A stretch of 64,000 nucleotides of DNA, from contig CAJXJK010000014.1 of the NCBI GenBank assembly GCA_913054135.1, positions 62,001 through 126,000 of the forward strand, written 5' to 3'. The notes under the pieces are model-generated. The model worked only from the letters and a program-made list of their open reading frames with translations. It was not told the DNA's origin and made no database searches. This document shows positions 16,745 to 26,347 of this stretch, in pieces (positions within the stretch are counted from its first letter, which is position 1; each line of letters begins with the position of its first letter). The DNA comes from an uncultured Flavobacteriales bacterium (GTDB lineage: Bacteria; Bacteroidota; Bacteroidia; Flavobacteriales_D; Crocinitomicaceae). The position numbers and the translations under genes are program-made.

Positions 16745-19700
16745 ATGAGAGGCCTAGTTCAATTTTTCATCAAAAAGCCAATTTGGGCAAATGCTGTAAT
16801 CGTGATTACGGTATTGTTCGGGGTATTTAGTTTGATGAATATGAATCGCTCGTTTTTTCCTGAGCTTGATCCGAAAACTGTAATTGTCAGTGTGGCCTAT
16901 CCAGGTGCTTCTCCGGATGAGATGGAAGAGGGGGTGACCATTAAAATTGAGCAAGCCTTGAGAGGTATTGATGGGGTTGAAATTATAACTTCTACTTCTT
17001 CTGAGAATGTTGCGACTATCAAAGTAAAAGGCTTTGAGAATGCTGACATGGATGAAGTTTATAAGGACGTAGAGAATGCTGTAGGTAGCATTAACTCCTT
17101 TCCTCAAGGTGCTGAGAAGCCAACCGTCACTCGATTGAAATCGAACCCAATGTCAGAAATGGTGGCCACTGTGGGGCTTGGAGGTAACAAAGATTTATGG
17201 GTGCTCAAAGAGCAGGCAGATAATATTGAGAATGATTTATACGCTTCAGGTCTCATCTCTTTAATTGATTTGCGAGGATTTCCTGAACTAGAGTTAGTAG
17301 TAAAGGTGCGAGATGCTGATTTATTGAAGTATGGAATTTTAATTGATGAAATCTCATTAGCAATTCAAAGAAATAATCAGGATTTGACTGGTGGAATTCT
17401 AAGAAGCAGTGAAGAGGAGTTAATTGTTCGGTCAAGAGAGAGAACAACAGATCCTGAAGAGATTGAAGAAATAGTTTTGAGAACCACAGCCGAAGGTGAT
17501 ATCATCACAATAGGAGATGTGGCAGATGCTGAGATGAAATTCTCAGAAAATTCTTTTGAAGTATTTGCTGATCAGAATCCAGCTATCTCAATTGATATTA
17601 AGAAAACACCAGATCAAGATTTAGGGGAGATCACGGATTTCGTAAAAGGATATATTGATGACTATAATGAAGCAGATCACCCAGCCGAACTTAATTTAGA
17701 ATATGAGTTCGCAGCATCATTGCAAGATAGAATCAACCTTTTGACCAATAACGGAATTGTAGGATTGATACTCGTATTGATCATGTTAGGACTTTTCTTA
17801 AGTACCAGACTTTCATTGTGGGTAGCCTTCGGTATTCCATTCTCCTTTTTAGGGATGTTTATCATTGCCGTTCAATTAGGGCTTACCATAAATATGATTT
17901 CTCTTTTTGGGATGATATTGGTAGTTGGGATTTTGGTTGATGATGGAATTGTTATTGCCGAGAATATTTATTCTCATTTTGAACAAGGAAAAAATCCATT
18001 CAGGGCAGCACTTGATGGCTCAATGGAAGTAATGCCATCTGTGTTTACTTCTGTTCTTACAACAATTGCAGCCTTTTCAATTTTACTCTTCGTTGAGAAG
18101 ATGGAAATGATGCGTGAAATGCCGATTGTGGTAATACTGGCATTAGCCTTTTCACTCATTGAGGCCTTTATCATATTGCCCGTTCACTTGGCAAGTGAAA
18201 AGGTATTGTCCAAAGCTAAAAAGGGAACAAGACGATTTAAAGTTAGATCAAAGATTACTCAAGCAACTGATTATCTGAAAGACAAAATATTTATGGATGT
18301 CTTAAGGTTTGTGGTAGATCGTTACAGAGCTTATGTTTTAATGCCGCTCTTATTCACCATTTTCGTTATATCTTTCAGTTTTGCCGGCTTGATCAATTTC
18401 ACTTTTTTCCCTGAAATCAAACCTGATAGGGTGTTACTTGAAGTTGCCTTTGAACAAGGTACCGGAAAAGAAGTGACAAAAAAATGGTTATTAGAATCAG
18501 AACGATATGTGCTAGAAGCGAATGAAGAATTAGCTGCTGAAACTGGCGATACCTTATTGGGTGAATATTCGGTGATGCTTGGTGCGGCTCAAAGTATTGG
18601 TGAAACTGGATTCCATTCGGGCTCAATAACAATGATAATTGATGGTGAAGGAAAGAAAACTCCAGTTGATTCATTGTTAACTAGAATAATGGATAAAGTC
18701 AATACCATTGAAAACACGAAGTTGGCATCTAACGTGTTTATTGGTGGTAACATTAACAATTTTGGTAAGCCGATCGAATTCTCATTTACAGGTAATGATG
18801 ATGTTAAAATTAGAGCAGCTAAGGACAGATTTAAAGAGTACTTGGCCGAAATTCCGTTGGTAAGTAATCTTAAAGACAATGAGCCTTTGGGTAGAAAAGA
18901 GATTAATCTTAAAATGAAACCAGAAGCTGATTTTTCAGGATTAGGAATTTATGAAGTGACGCGTCAAATTAGACAAGGAATTTTTGGTCAAGAAGCGCAG
19001 AGGGTTATTGTTGGAACCGAAGAGGTTAAAATATGGGTGAGGTATCAAGAGGACGAAAGAGAGAATCAATCAGATTTAAATAACATCCGAATCAAAAGCC
19101 CTGACGGCAAACAGATATTGCTATCTGACCTTGTTACAGAAACGATTGAGAGAGGACCAGTTAGCTTGAAAAGAAGAGATGGGCGAAGAGAAATAGTTGT
19201 AGACGCTAGCGTAGATGATCCTACTAAGGTTGGAGACGTTAATGGTAAAATTGTTGATGAAGTGATTCCAAAAATTAATGCAGAGTTTCCTGGAGTTGAA
19301 ATTATTCAAAGAGGACAAGGTGAACGATCAGAAAAAGCATTGGCGTCAATGCAGATAAATGTCATGATTTTATTCGTAGTAATGATCATCATTATGTCAT
19401 TGAACTTTGCCTCTGTTTGGCAAGCACTTCTAATTTTATTGGTTGTTCCTGCTGGAGTTGCCGGCGGAATCCTAGGGCATTCAATAATAGGCTTACCAGT
19501 TTCTATTCTGTCAGCATTTGGGATGATTGCCCTTATTGGAATTCTAATTAATGACTCAATTGTGTTCTTAGATACATATAATCGAAATATCTTAGAAGGC
19601 ATGCCAACAAGGGAAGCAGCTATGGATGCCGCCAAGTCAAGGTTTAGACCAATCTTATTAACATCAGTAACAACGGTAGCAGGACTATTGCCATTAATAC

Positions 19701-20116
19701 TAGAAACATCATTTCAAGCACAATTTTTAATTCCAATGGCTGTGTCTATTGCTTTCGGATTATTGTTTGGTACAGTATTTATTCTCTTTTTCTTCCCGGC
19801 TGTTATACTCGTTCATAATGACATGAGAAGAGCTTGGAATTATGTGTTGAACGACAAAGAGATCTTAGAAGGTAAAGGTGGAAAAGAAGAGATTTCACAA
19901 TTTGGAACGGTGGTCAGTAGAGTTTTGATGTTATTCGTTACTCAAATGATTTATTTAATAAGCTTTTTACTCTTTCCATTTTTTGTATTCTTTCCGAAAA
20001 TTGGATTTGAGAAAGTGTTACTTCTTTTATGGGGTAATCGACAAATACCACCTGGAGAAGAAGTTGAACCGGTTTTGATTAGTAAAAAACACGAAGAAAA
20101 GAGGGATTTAGATTAA
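16745..20116 (+). CDS. RND efflux pump, inner-membrane permease (HAE1/AcrB-like)
   Basis: 1123 residues, longer than AcrB (about 1050). The usual duplicated layout is visible: TM1 near 13-30, porter loop, TM2-6 near 335-480, TM7 near 530, second porter loop, TM8-12 near 875-1020. The proton-relay aspartates occur as GILVDDGIVIAEN in TM4; the second half has the matching ILINDSIVFLDTY. It exports small molecules using proton motive force, together with the adaptor and TolC encoded next to it. Unusual is a C-terminal extension of about 80 residues with a further hydrophobic segment (LMLFVTQMIYLISFLLFPF) and a charged end. Substrate not predictable; the family includes multidrug and metal pumps, but metal-binding Met residues are not evident. 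Confidence 0.92.
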   Translation: MRGLVQFFIKKPIWANAVIVITVLFGVFSLMNMNRSFFPELDPKTVIVSVAYPGASPDEMEEGVTIKIEQALRGIDGVEIITSTSSENVATIKVKGFENADMDEVYKDVENAVGSINSFPQGAEKPTVTRLKSNPMSEMVATVGLGGNKDLWVLKEQADNIENDLYASGLISLIDLRGFPELELVVKVRDADLLKYGILIDEISLAIQRNNQDLTGGILRSSEEELIVRSRERTTDPEEIEEIVLRTTAEGDIITIGDVADAEMKFSENSFEVFADQNPAISIDIKKTPDQDLGEITDFVKGYIDDYNEADHPAELNLEYEFAASLQDRINLLTNNGIVGLILVLIMLGLFLSTRLSLWVAFGIPFSFLGMFIIAVQLGLTINMISLFGMILVVGILVDDGIVIAENIYSHFEQGKNPFRAALDGSMEVMPSVFTSVLTTIAAFSILLFVEKMEMMREMPIVVILALAFSLIEAFIILPVHLASEKVLSKAKKGTRRFKVRSKITQATDYLKDKIFMDVLRFVVDRYRAYVLMPLLFTIFVISFSFAGLINFTFFPEIKPDRVLLEVAFEQGTGKEVTKKWLLESERYVLEANEELAAETGDTLLGEYSVMLGAAQSIGETGFHSGSITMIIDGEGKKTPVDSLLTRIMDKVNTIENTKLASNVFIGGNINNFGKPIEFSFTGNDDVKIRAAKDRFKEYLAEIPLVSNLKDNEPLGRKEINLKMKPEADFSGLGIYEVTRQIRQGIFGQEAQRVIVGTEEVKIWVRYQEDERENQSDLNNIRIKSPDGKQILLSDLVTETIERGPVSLKRRDGRREIVVDASVDDPTKVGDVNGKIVDEVIPKINAEFPGVEIIQRGQGERSEKALASMQINVMILFVVMIIIMSLNFASVWQALLILLVVPAGVAGGILGHSIIGLPVSILSAFGMIALIGILINDSIVFLDTYNRNILEGMPTREAAMDAAKSRFRPILLTSVTTVAGLLPLILETSFQAQFLIPMAVSIAFGLLFGTVFILFFFPAVILVHNDMRRAWNYVLNDKEILEGKGGKEEISQFGTVVSRVLMLFVTQMIYLISFLLFPFFVFFPKIGFEKVLLLLWGNRQIPPGEEVEPVLISKKHEEKRDLD

Positions 20117-20117
20117 A

Positions 20118-21449
20118 ATGAAAAAGGGATTAGTAGCCATATTAATATGTTTTTCGTTTGTTGCCAAGGCGCAAGAACTAACAATGATTGAAGCCGTTGA
20201 AAAGGCACTCGAGAACAATTATGATATCAAATTAATTGCTGGGAATTATGAGGTAGCTAAAACTCAAAATTCTTGGGGAATGGCTGGTATGGTTCCAACA
20301 TTTTCATTGAATATTAATAATAATACTGGGCTTCAAGACAATTCTAATAACCCTGCGAGTTTTATTCCAGGAGTGGTTTTGAATGATAATCTCTCGGCTT
20401 CGCTTGATATGAATTGGACCATTTTCAGTGGTTTTGGTATTAGAATCAATAAAGAGCGATTTGATATGATGCAAGCGCAAACCAAAGGAAATGCAGTTGT
20501 TGTTATTGAGTCTACTATCTATGATATTATTCTTGCTTATTATACTGCTGTAGTGCAGGAGAGAAAGCTAGAGGTGATGAAAGATCTGTTGGATTACTCA
20601 AAAGATAAACTGGCCTATCATCAAATGAAAAATGAGATGGGAGTTTCTACCACCATTGATTTGCTTGAGTTTGAGAATCAAGTATTGACTGATTCTACCA
20701 ATTTCGTGCTTCAAAATTTGTCTTTAAGAAATGCGAAGAGAAATTTAAACTTGATAATGGCCGAAGATGTTGAGATACTTTACGACCTCAGTGATTCTTT
20801 GAAAATAACTTCACCCAATTCAACTTATGATGAGTTAAGGGAAGGGATGCTGGCAAATAACTCAAATTTAAAAAATCAATTCATTAACTACGAGTTGAAA
20901 GAATTGGAAGTTAGAGCGAAGAAGTCAGCCTTTTATCCGATTGTGACATTGGGCTTGGGTACTACACCTTCGGTGGGATATTTCAGATTGTTTGGTGACC
21001 AAGGTTTCTCTGCAAATACGAACGCATGGTCGCATAGTGCCAATATCAATGTGAGATACGACTTATTTCAAGGTTGGAACAGAAAACGAAATTCAGAAAT
21101 TGCTGTTATCCAAAAGGATCTGGCTGGTTTAGAGATTGAAAAGCTTCAAATGCAAATGTCTCATCAACTAAGAGGAAACTTTGAATTATATCAAACAAGA
21201 AACAAAGTAGAGATAATGTCATTTAAAAGGGTTGAAAACGCTCAGAAGCTTTGGGCGTTGGGGAAAGAAAAGTATGATCTTGGAATCATCAACGTCTTTA
21301 ACTTAAACGATATCAAGCTAAGTTATCAGCAATCAAAGTTATCTTATTACGATCGTTTGTTTGAGCTTCTTCAAACACATTATGACTTAATGCGTCTTAC
21401 AGGATCAATCTCTCAACAGTATAAAATTGAAGAGAATTTCGATAAGTAG
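20118..21449 (+). CDS. TolC-family outer membrane efflux protein
   Basis: 443 residues, signal peptide MKKGLVAILICFSFVAKAQ. Two TolC/OEP repeats with the coiled-coil helices and outer membrane strands: MIEAVEKALENNYDIKL at the start of repeat 1, and the second repeat beginning near residue 245 (LREGMLANNSNLKNQFINYEL). It forms the outer membrane channel of the tripartite pump encoded upstream; its ATG follows the pump stop codon after one base, so expression is coupled. Length is normal for the family. No terminator hairpin is evident after it. Confidence 0.92.
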   Translation: MKKGLVAILICFSFVAKAQELTMIEAVEKALENNYDIKLIAGNYEVAKTQNSWGMAGMVPTFSLNINNNTGLQDNSNNPASFIPGVVLNDNLSASLDMNWTIFSGFGIRINKERFDMMQAQTKGNAVVVIESTIYDIILAYYTAVVQERKLEVMKDLLDYSKDKLAYHQMKNEMGVSTTIDLLEFENQVLTDSTNFVLQNLSLRNAKRNLNLIMAEDVEILYDLSDSLKITSPNSTYDELREGMLANNSNLKNQFINYELKELEVRAKKSAFYPIVTLGLGTTPSVGYFRLFGDQGFSANTNAWSHSANINVRYDLFQGWNRKRNSEIAVIQKDLAGLEIEKLQMQMSHQLRGNFELYQTRNKVEIMSFKRVENAQKLWALGKEKYDLGIINVFNLNDIKLSYQQSKLSYYDRLFELLQTHYDLMRLTGSISQQYKIEENFDK

Positions 21450-21488
21450 TAAGATTTATCACACATCCTTCTAGATTTCCTATTCGTC

Positions 21489-21519
21489 TTGTTTTCAAGA
21501 ATTTAATTTGCTATTTTTG
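21489..21519 (+). promoter_or_regulatory. Promoter of the FG-GAP/UnbV cargo gene
   Basis: TTG (21489-21491), 20 nt, then TATTTTTG (21512-21519): both Bacteroidetes elements with acceptable spacing, 17 nt before the ATG. Confidence 0.6.
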
Positions 21520-21536
21520 ATTAATTCTGAAGCACT

Positions 21537-24143
21537 ATGAAAGCACTTTCTTTAATTGTCGGAATATTCATTTCGATTACTTCAATGGCTCAAACTTCTT
21601 TTACAGAAATGGCCGCAAGTTTAGGTTTAGATTTTAGTTATGGTTTACCATTTGAGTTTCCGGGCGGAGTCACTTTTTGTGATTTTGATCAGGATGGATG
21701 GGATGATTTAACATTCACAACTAAAGAAGGTGATTCACTAAGGTTCTTCAAAAATACTGGAGGAGCGTTCACCGAAATCTCTATTCCTACGCTAGGCGAC
21801 ACTACTGAGGCTATGTCAGTGAATTGGGTGGATATTGATAATGATGGTGATTTAGACTTTTTTGCTGTGAGTGAATTTGCACCTCCAAGATTATGGAGAT
21901 GTGATGGAGTGCTAACCTTCACTGAGATAACGGTTGGTTCTGGAATTGATTATCCTGAATATGATGCTACTGGCTCTATCTGGGCCGACATTAATAATGA
22001 TTCGTATTTAGATTTATTTATCTCAGCTCGTAATGATACTTTGGCTTGTCATCTGTATCAATCTAATGGAGATTACACATTTACTGATATTACAGTTTCT
22101 GCAGGTGTTTATGATACAACTGACTTAGCAATGTGTGCAGTTTTCTTGGATTACGATAATGACAATGACCAAGATCTCTTTATAGCCAATGATAAACCAC
22201 ATGTTGATAATAGACTTTATCAAAATGATGGAACAGGAAATTTCACTGACGTTTCAGCAGCATCAGGTAATGATATTGCGATTGACGCTATGAGTGGTAC
22301 AGTTGGAGATTACAATCGTGACGGATGGTTGGATATTTATGTGACTAACACTTTTGTAGGTAATCTTTTCATGCGAAATAATGGTGACGGAACTTTTACT
22401 GACATTGCTGCTCAAAACGGAACATTGATGGAGGCCGTAGGTTGGGGAGCTCAATGGATTGATGGAGATAATGATATGGATGAAGATCTTTACGTTTCAG
22501 GAATGTTAGATGCACCAGGTTTGCCTTTGCCTTCGGCTTATTATGAGAATATCTTTGATCAAGATACATTTGAGATTCCGGCAGCAATTGGATTTGCTGG
22601 TGATACTTTATGGAGCTTGGCAAATGCAATGGGTGATTATAATAATGATGGATTTGCTGATTTAATCGTTCATAACATGGAGCCTAGCACATCTACATTA
22701 TTTTATGCGAATGACGGTAACGCTAACAACTGGCTTAAAGTGAACACGCAGGGAACAGTGAGTAACAGAGATGGAATAGGAGTAAAGCTTAAAATTGTGC
22801 ACAATCAAGGTCCGCAATGGAACTTCACATGCTTAGGTGAAGCTTATATCGCCCAAAATTCTTTCACTGAATTTTTTGGATTAGATACTGTGACAACAGT
22901 TGATACGCTTACGGCTCTATGGCCTAGTGGTTGGATCGATACTTTGTATGCCTTGCCAGTAAATCAAACCTTATTAGTGGTTGAAGGTGAAACAGCACCT
23001 ATTGATACATCAATTGTAGTTGCTCAAACAACTATTTGTGCTGGAGATTCTACCTTAATGACTGCGGGAATTGGCGGAGCTTATTTGTGGTCAACAGGAG
23101 AAACTACTCAAAGTATTTACGGATTCCCAAATACGACTTACACAGTTGAGGTGACGAACGCTTATGGTTTTTCAACTACTTCATCACCAGTAAATATTAT
23201 CGAAGCAGATGTTGATTATTCAATGGTTGTGACAGCTGTAGATAGTTGCGGAGCTGATTCTGGTTCAGGTTTAGTTTACAACTTAGATACTGATATTACA
23301 TCATTTATGTGGGAAGGGTCTGAAACGACTGTTGAGGTAACAGGATTAGCAGTTGGATACTATGGTGTTCAATTCACAGATGTTTTAGGATGTGTTTATG
23401 AAGATTCAATTTGGATTGATGAGTTAGAAGGACCATCAACTGCAATGATATCTGATTCACCATCTTGTAATAACGGAACTGATGGTGAGGCAACTGTACT
23501 AGCTGCAGGTGAGAGTCCGATTACATATTTGTGGTCAACAACTGATGTGACTTCGGATGTTTCTGGTTTGGCTTCAGGTTGGTATTATGTTGATGTAACT
23601 GATGTGCATGGATGTGTGACTGAAGATTCAGTTGAGGTAACCAATCCACCTGCAATGTCAATTACAGGCTTTTCAACTCCAGAAAATGGTACTGCTCAAG
23701 ATGGAGAAGCTTGGGTAACAGTAACAGGTGGAGTTCCGACTTATACTTATTTCTGGAATGACCCTCAAGCGCAAAACACTGACACTGCTAATGGTTTAGC
23801 TACAGGTAATTATATCGTTTGGATAACGGACGCTAATGGATGTACTGATTCAATTAGTGTTCAAGTTGAATCTACATTAGGTATTTCTGATTTTGGCTCA
23901 GAAGCCGGCTTGATTTTGTATCCGAATCCTTCAATTGGAGTATTCACCATCTTGTTAAAAGGTGAGAATACAATGTCTAGAGTTGAAGTGTATGATGTTC
24001 AAATGAAATTGGTTGATAAGATAGATGGATTAGGTCAAAACTACATTAACTATAGCAATACGACTTTAGAAGATGGAGCTTACCTTGTTAAGATCTCTCT
24101 TGAGAATGGTCAGTCTATCTTTAAGCGAATAGTAATTGAATAA
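21537..24143 (+). CDS. Secreted FG-GAP/VCBS repeat protein with ASPIC/UnbV domain, SprB repeats and T9SS type A tail
   Basis: 868 residues, signal peptide ending SMAQ (residue 19). Residues about 40-400 form a run of FG-GAP/VCBS blades with calcium-binding loops of the DxDxDG type (DFDQDGWDD, DIDNDGDLD, DINNDSYLD, DYNRDGWLD, DYNNDGFAD), i.e. a beta-propeller. Next is an ASPIC/UnbV region (GIGVKLKIVHNQGPQW ... LWPSGWIDTL). Then an Ig-like module and three SprB-like modules (SCxxxxGxA.V ... DxxGC), ending with LYPNPSIGVF and a type A sorting domain. It is probably a surface or released adhesin-like protein. The last SprB module plus tail closely resembles that of the lectin-type gene at 61785. 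Confidence 0.9.
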   Translation: MKALSLIVGIFISITSMAQTSFTEMAASLGLDFSYGLPFEFPGGVTFCDFDQDGWDDLTFTTKEGDSLRFFKNTGGAFTEISIPTLGDTTEAMSVNWVDIDNDGDLDFFAVSEFAPPRLWRCDGVLTFTEITVGSGIDYPEYDATGSIWADINNDSYLDLFISARNDTLACHLYQSNGDYTFTDITVSAGVYDTTDLAMCAVFLDYDNDNDQDLFIANDKPHVDNRLYQNDGTGNFTDVSAASGNDIAIDAMSGTVGDYNRDGWLDIYVTNTFVGNLFMRNNGDGTFTDIAAQNGTLMEAVGWGAQWIDGDNDMDEDLYVSGMLDAPGLPLPSAYYENIFDQDTFEIPAAIGFAGDTLWSLANAMGDYNNDGFADLIVHNMEPSTSTLFYANDGNANNWLKVNTQGTVSNRDGIGVKLKIVHNQGPQWNFTCLGEAYIAQNSFTEFFGLDTVTTVDTLTALWPSGWIDTLYALPVNQTLLVVEGETAPIDTSIVVAQTTICAGDSTLMTAGIGGAYLWSTGETTQSIYGFPNTTYTVEVTNAYGFSTTSSPVNIIEADVDYSMVVTAVDSCGADSGSGLVYNLDTDITSFMWEGSETTVEVTGLAVGYYGVQFTDVLGCVYEDSIWIDELEGPSTAMISDSPSCNNGTDGEATVLAAGESPITYLWSTTDVTSDVSGLASGWYYVDVTDVHGCVTEDSVEVTNPPAMSITGFSTPENGTAQDGEAWVTVTGGVPTYTYFWNDPQAQNTDTANGLATGNYIVWITDANGCTDSISVQVESTLGISDFGSEAGLILYPNPSIGVFTILLKGENTMSRVEVYDVQMKLVDKIDGLGQNYINYSNTTLEDGAYLVKISLENGQSIFKRIVIE

Positions 24144-24229
24144 TTACTCTTTTTAGACGGATAATAATTTCATGTCTTAAACAGGCCTAAATAGAGTTAT
24201 CCTGAGATCTACTTTGACTAGATTTCGGT

Positions 24230-24880
24230 ATGACACGCTTCATACTATCCTTTTTCATCTTATTCACTTGTCCTTATGTAGGACATTCGAAAAGCTATAT
24301 TCCTAAAAAGAAGATTTCTAAGTATTGCCCTGTCGAAAGGAAGTTTAGATATGTCCGAAAATTTGAAAGACATCACACTTTAGGTGATTATGATGGAGAC
24401 GGTCAAGAAGAGATGCTTTATGAAAGCCTCATTAGTACCATCACCCACGAGCGTATTGATTCAATTGTTTTTTATAATGAGTATGGAGGTTTGGTAGATA
24501 CAGTTTGTCGATTAGATCCCGTATTGGAGCTTAAAACTACAAATGAAATTCCTGATTTAATGTTGTCACATGGTTGTCAAGTTTTTGGTTTACATGGTAT
24601 CGTCAATCTTGGAGACGTTAATGGAAGGCCGGGGGACGAAATTGCTTTAGTGGTTCAATGGGCAGATTGGAGCAACCTTAACACATGCCGAATTTATTCT
24701 CTTGCTCCAGATGGCTGGGATCTTATCAACACATTCAGTGTGCACGAATATGTTTTCTATAATCAAGATGAGAATGATCAATCAATGGAAGGTGTGATTG
24801 AATTCTATAAAGGAGAATGGGTTTACAATGCCTACGATTGGGAGGATGGAATGGAAATTTGGAGGAAACTGAAGTTATGA
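24230..24880 (+). CDS. Small secreted protein with a calcium-loop-like motif
   Basis: 216 residues, signal peptide ending VGHSK (about residue 21). One FG-GAP-like loop, LGDYDGDGQEEM, at about residue 52 and a second, NLGDVNGRPGDEIALV, near 128 suggest an integrin-alpha/VCBS-like fold, possibly with calcium. No family recognised beyond that and no T9SS tail, so it is likely periplasmic or secreted by another route. Stands alone, 86 bp after the large cargo gene. A 7/8 match to the -7 element (TAGATTTC) lies just before the ATG. Confidence 0.75.
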   Translation: MTRFILSFFILFTCPYVGHSKSYIPKKKISKYCPVERKFRYVRKFERHHTLGDYDGDGQEEMLYESLISTITHERIDSIVFYNEYGGLVDTVCRLDPVLELKTTNEIPDLMLSHGCQVFGLHGIVNLGDVNGRPGDEIALVVQWADWSNLNTCRIYSLAPDGWDLINTFSVHEYVFYNQDENDQSMEGVIEFYKGEWVYNAYDWEDGMEIWRKLKL

Positions 24881-24972
24881 AGGCGTTTATGAAATCTACA
24901 TTTGTTAGCCTGTTATAAGCTCATTACTGAAGCTTTTAATCTGAACTCAACGAATTCCCCTATCTTTATTCT

Positions 24973-25182
24973 ATGTCTGCGAATGAATATCTAAAAAACA
25001 TCCACATAGGAGATGAGGTTGAAATAGTTCAAAAGCATCACCAAAGGAGTGGAGAGCTCACTTGGGGTATTATCAAACGTATCCTAACCAAATCAAAACA
25101 TCATCCTCACGGGATTAAAGTGATGACTGAAGATGGAATAGTGGGGAGAGTTAAAGAAATTATAACTGAACCAGATGAATAA
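24973..25182 (+). CDS. ywbE: YwbE family protein (DUF2196)
   Basis: 69 residues. The family pattern is clear: IGDEVEIVQKHHQRSGELTWG, then ILTKSKHHPHGIKV and EDGIVGRVKEI. YwbE proteins are small basic beta-rich proteins, common in Firmicutes and Bacteroidota, of unknown function; the KOW-like arrangement hints at RNA or ribosome binding but that is inference. Its last eight bases overlap the start of the cupin gene, so the two form an operon. Confidence 0.9.
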   Translation: MSANEYLKNIHIGDEVEIVQKHHQRSGELTWGIIKRILTKSKHHPHGIKVMTEDGIVGRVKEIITEPDE

Positions 25183-25534
25183 AATAAACCTGAACGAAAA
25201 GTTATCACAGTTCTCTGACCACTGGAACCCTAGACTATTGGCTGAGATGAATGGGCAACATGTTAAAGTCGCTAAATTTCAAGGCGAGTTTGTATGGCAT
25301 TCACATCAAGATGAAGATGAATTGTTTATGGTGCTCAAAGGTTCTTTTACAATGGAATTTAGAGATAAGTCAGTTGACTTATCTGAAGGTGAGATCATTG
25401 TGGTCCCGAAAGGCATAGAGCATAGACCAGTCGCGAAAGAAGAAGTTGAGGTGTTGCTTTTTGAACCAGCAACAACAGTCAATACTGGTGAAACTGATTC
25501 AAATCTAAAGCAAAAAAGGTTAGATAAAATTTAG
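25175..25534 (+). CDS. Cupin-domain protein
   Basis: 119 residues, a single cupin_2 barrel. Metal-site residues follow the cupin pattern HSHQDEDELFMVLKG (His, His, Glu in motif 1) and PKGIEHRP (His in motif 2). Cytoplasmic small cupins of this type are often mannose-6-phosphate isomerase-like or sensing proteins; the specific reaction is unknown. Overlaps ywbE by 8 nt and ends directly against the stop codon of the converging NYN gene. Confidence 0.88.
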   Translation: MNKINLNEKLSQFSDHWNPRLLAEMNGQHVKVAKFQGEFVWHSHQDEDELFMVLKGSFTMEFRDKSVDLSEGEIIVVPKGIEHRPVAKEEVEVLLFEPATTVNTGETDSNLKQKRLDKI

Positions 25535-26269
25535 TTATCGCTTGTTTCTAATGTAAACGAGTTTGTTTCTGTTGTTTCCTGATTCTCTTCTTTCCATTTC
25601 AAACTTACCAGTTGATTTAAACAATGAACTGAGCTTTTCAAAGCCATAGTTACGTGCATCAAAATTTGGTCGTTTCTTCAAAATGAATGATCCAACATCT
25701 CCTAAGAACGCCCAGCCGTCATCATCTGCAACATCTTGTACTGAGTTTTTGAGGAAAGACATGGTCTTTGGAGTCAATTGATCTACAGCTTTTTTCTTCT
25801 TCTTGTTTTTCGGGTCTGTGCCTACATCTTCATTCGAACCTAAGATCTCTAAGTAGATGAACTTATCACAGGCTACAATAAATGGGTCTGGTGTTTTCTT
25901 TTCACCGATTCCGTATACCTTTTTACCTGATTCTCTTAATCTTGTAGCGAGCTTAGTGAAGTCGCTATCCGAAGATGCTAAACAGAATCCATCAACGCTA
26001 TCAGAATATAAGATATCCATTGCGTCAATAATCATTGCTGAATCGGTCGCATTTTTGCCTGTCGTGTAGGCGTATTGTTGAATAGGGTTAATGGCATTTT
26101 CTAACAAAACCGACTTCCACTTATTTAATTGTGGTTTTGTCCAGTCGGCGTATATTCTTTTGACAGTGGGTGTACCATATTTGGTTAACTCTTCCATCAT
26201 TTCTTTCACATACTTTGAAGGTATGTTGTCGCCATCAATCAAGACAGCTAATTTTAATTCTTTTATCAT
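25535..26269 (-). CDS. NYN-domain ribonuclease-like protein with OST-HTH/LOTUS domain
   Basis: 244 residues. NYN (PIN-like, limkain b1 type) domain at about 5-135, with acidic catalytic candidates D12 and D14 (LIDGDN), the ATDSAMIIDAMDIL helix and SSDSDF, the usual three-Asp set. An OST-HTH/LOTUS winged helix follows at about 165-244 (TPKTMSFLKNSVQDV ... NYGFEKLSSLFKSTGKFEM), a putative RNA- or G-quadruplex-binding module. Family members are predicted or shown RNases. Cytoplasmic. It converges on the cupin gene with stop codons abutting, and has no visible partner. Confidence 0.9.
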   Translation of the reverse strand: MIKELKLAVLIDGDNIPSKYVKEMMEELTKYGTPTVKRIYADWTKPQLNKWKSVLLENAINPIQQYAYTTGKNATDSAMIIDAMDILYSDSVDGFCLASSDSDFTKLATRLRESGKKVYGIGEKKTPDPFIVACDKFIYLEILGSNEDVGTDPKNKKKKKAVDQLTPKTMSFLKNSVQDVADDDGWAFLGDVGSFILKKRPNFDARNYGFEKLSSLFKSTGKFEMERRESGNNRNKLVYIRNKR

Positions 26270-26293
26270 ATTTAATTTGTGGTTCTAAATACT

Positions 26294-26330
26294 AAAAAAG
26301 CCTTCTCGATAGAATCGAGAAGGCTTTAGT
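26294..26330 (-). terminator. Rho-independent terminator of the GEVED cargo gene
   Basis: 14-bp perfect stem: 26314-26327 with 26297-26310, 3-nt loop; on the minus strand the stem ends in GGCTTTTTTAGT. It lies 20 nt past the stop codon. Confidence 0.92.
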
Positions 26331-26347
26331 GAATTAGAACGATTATT

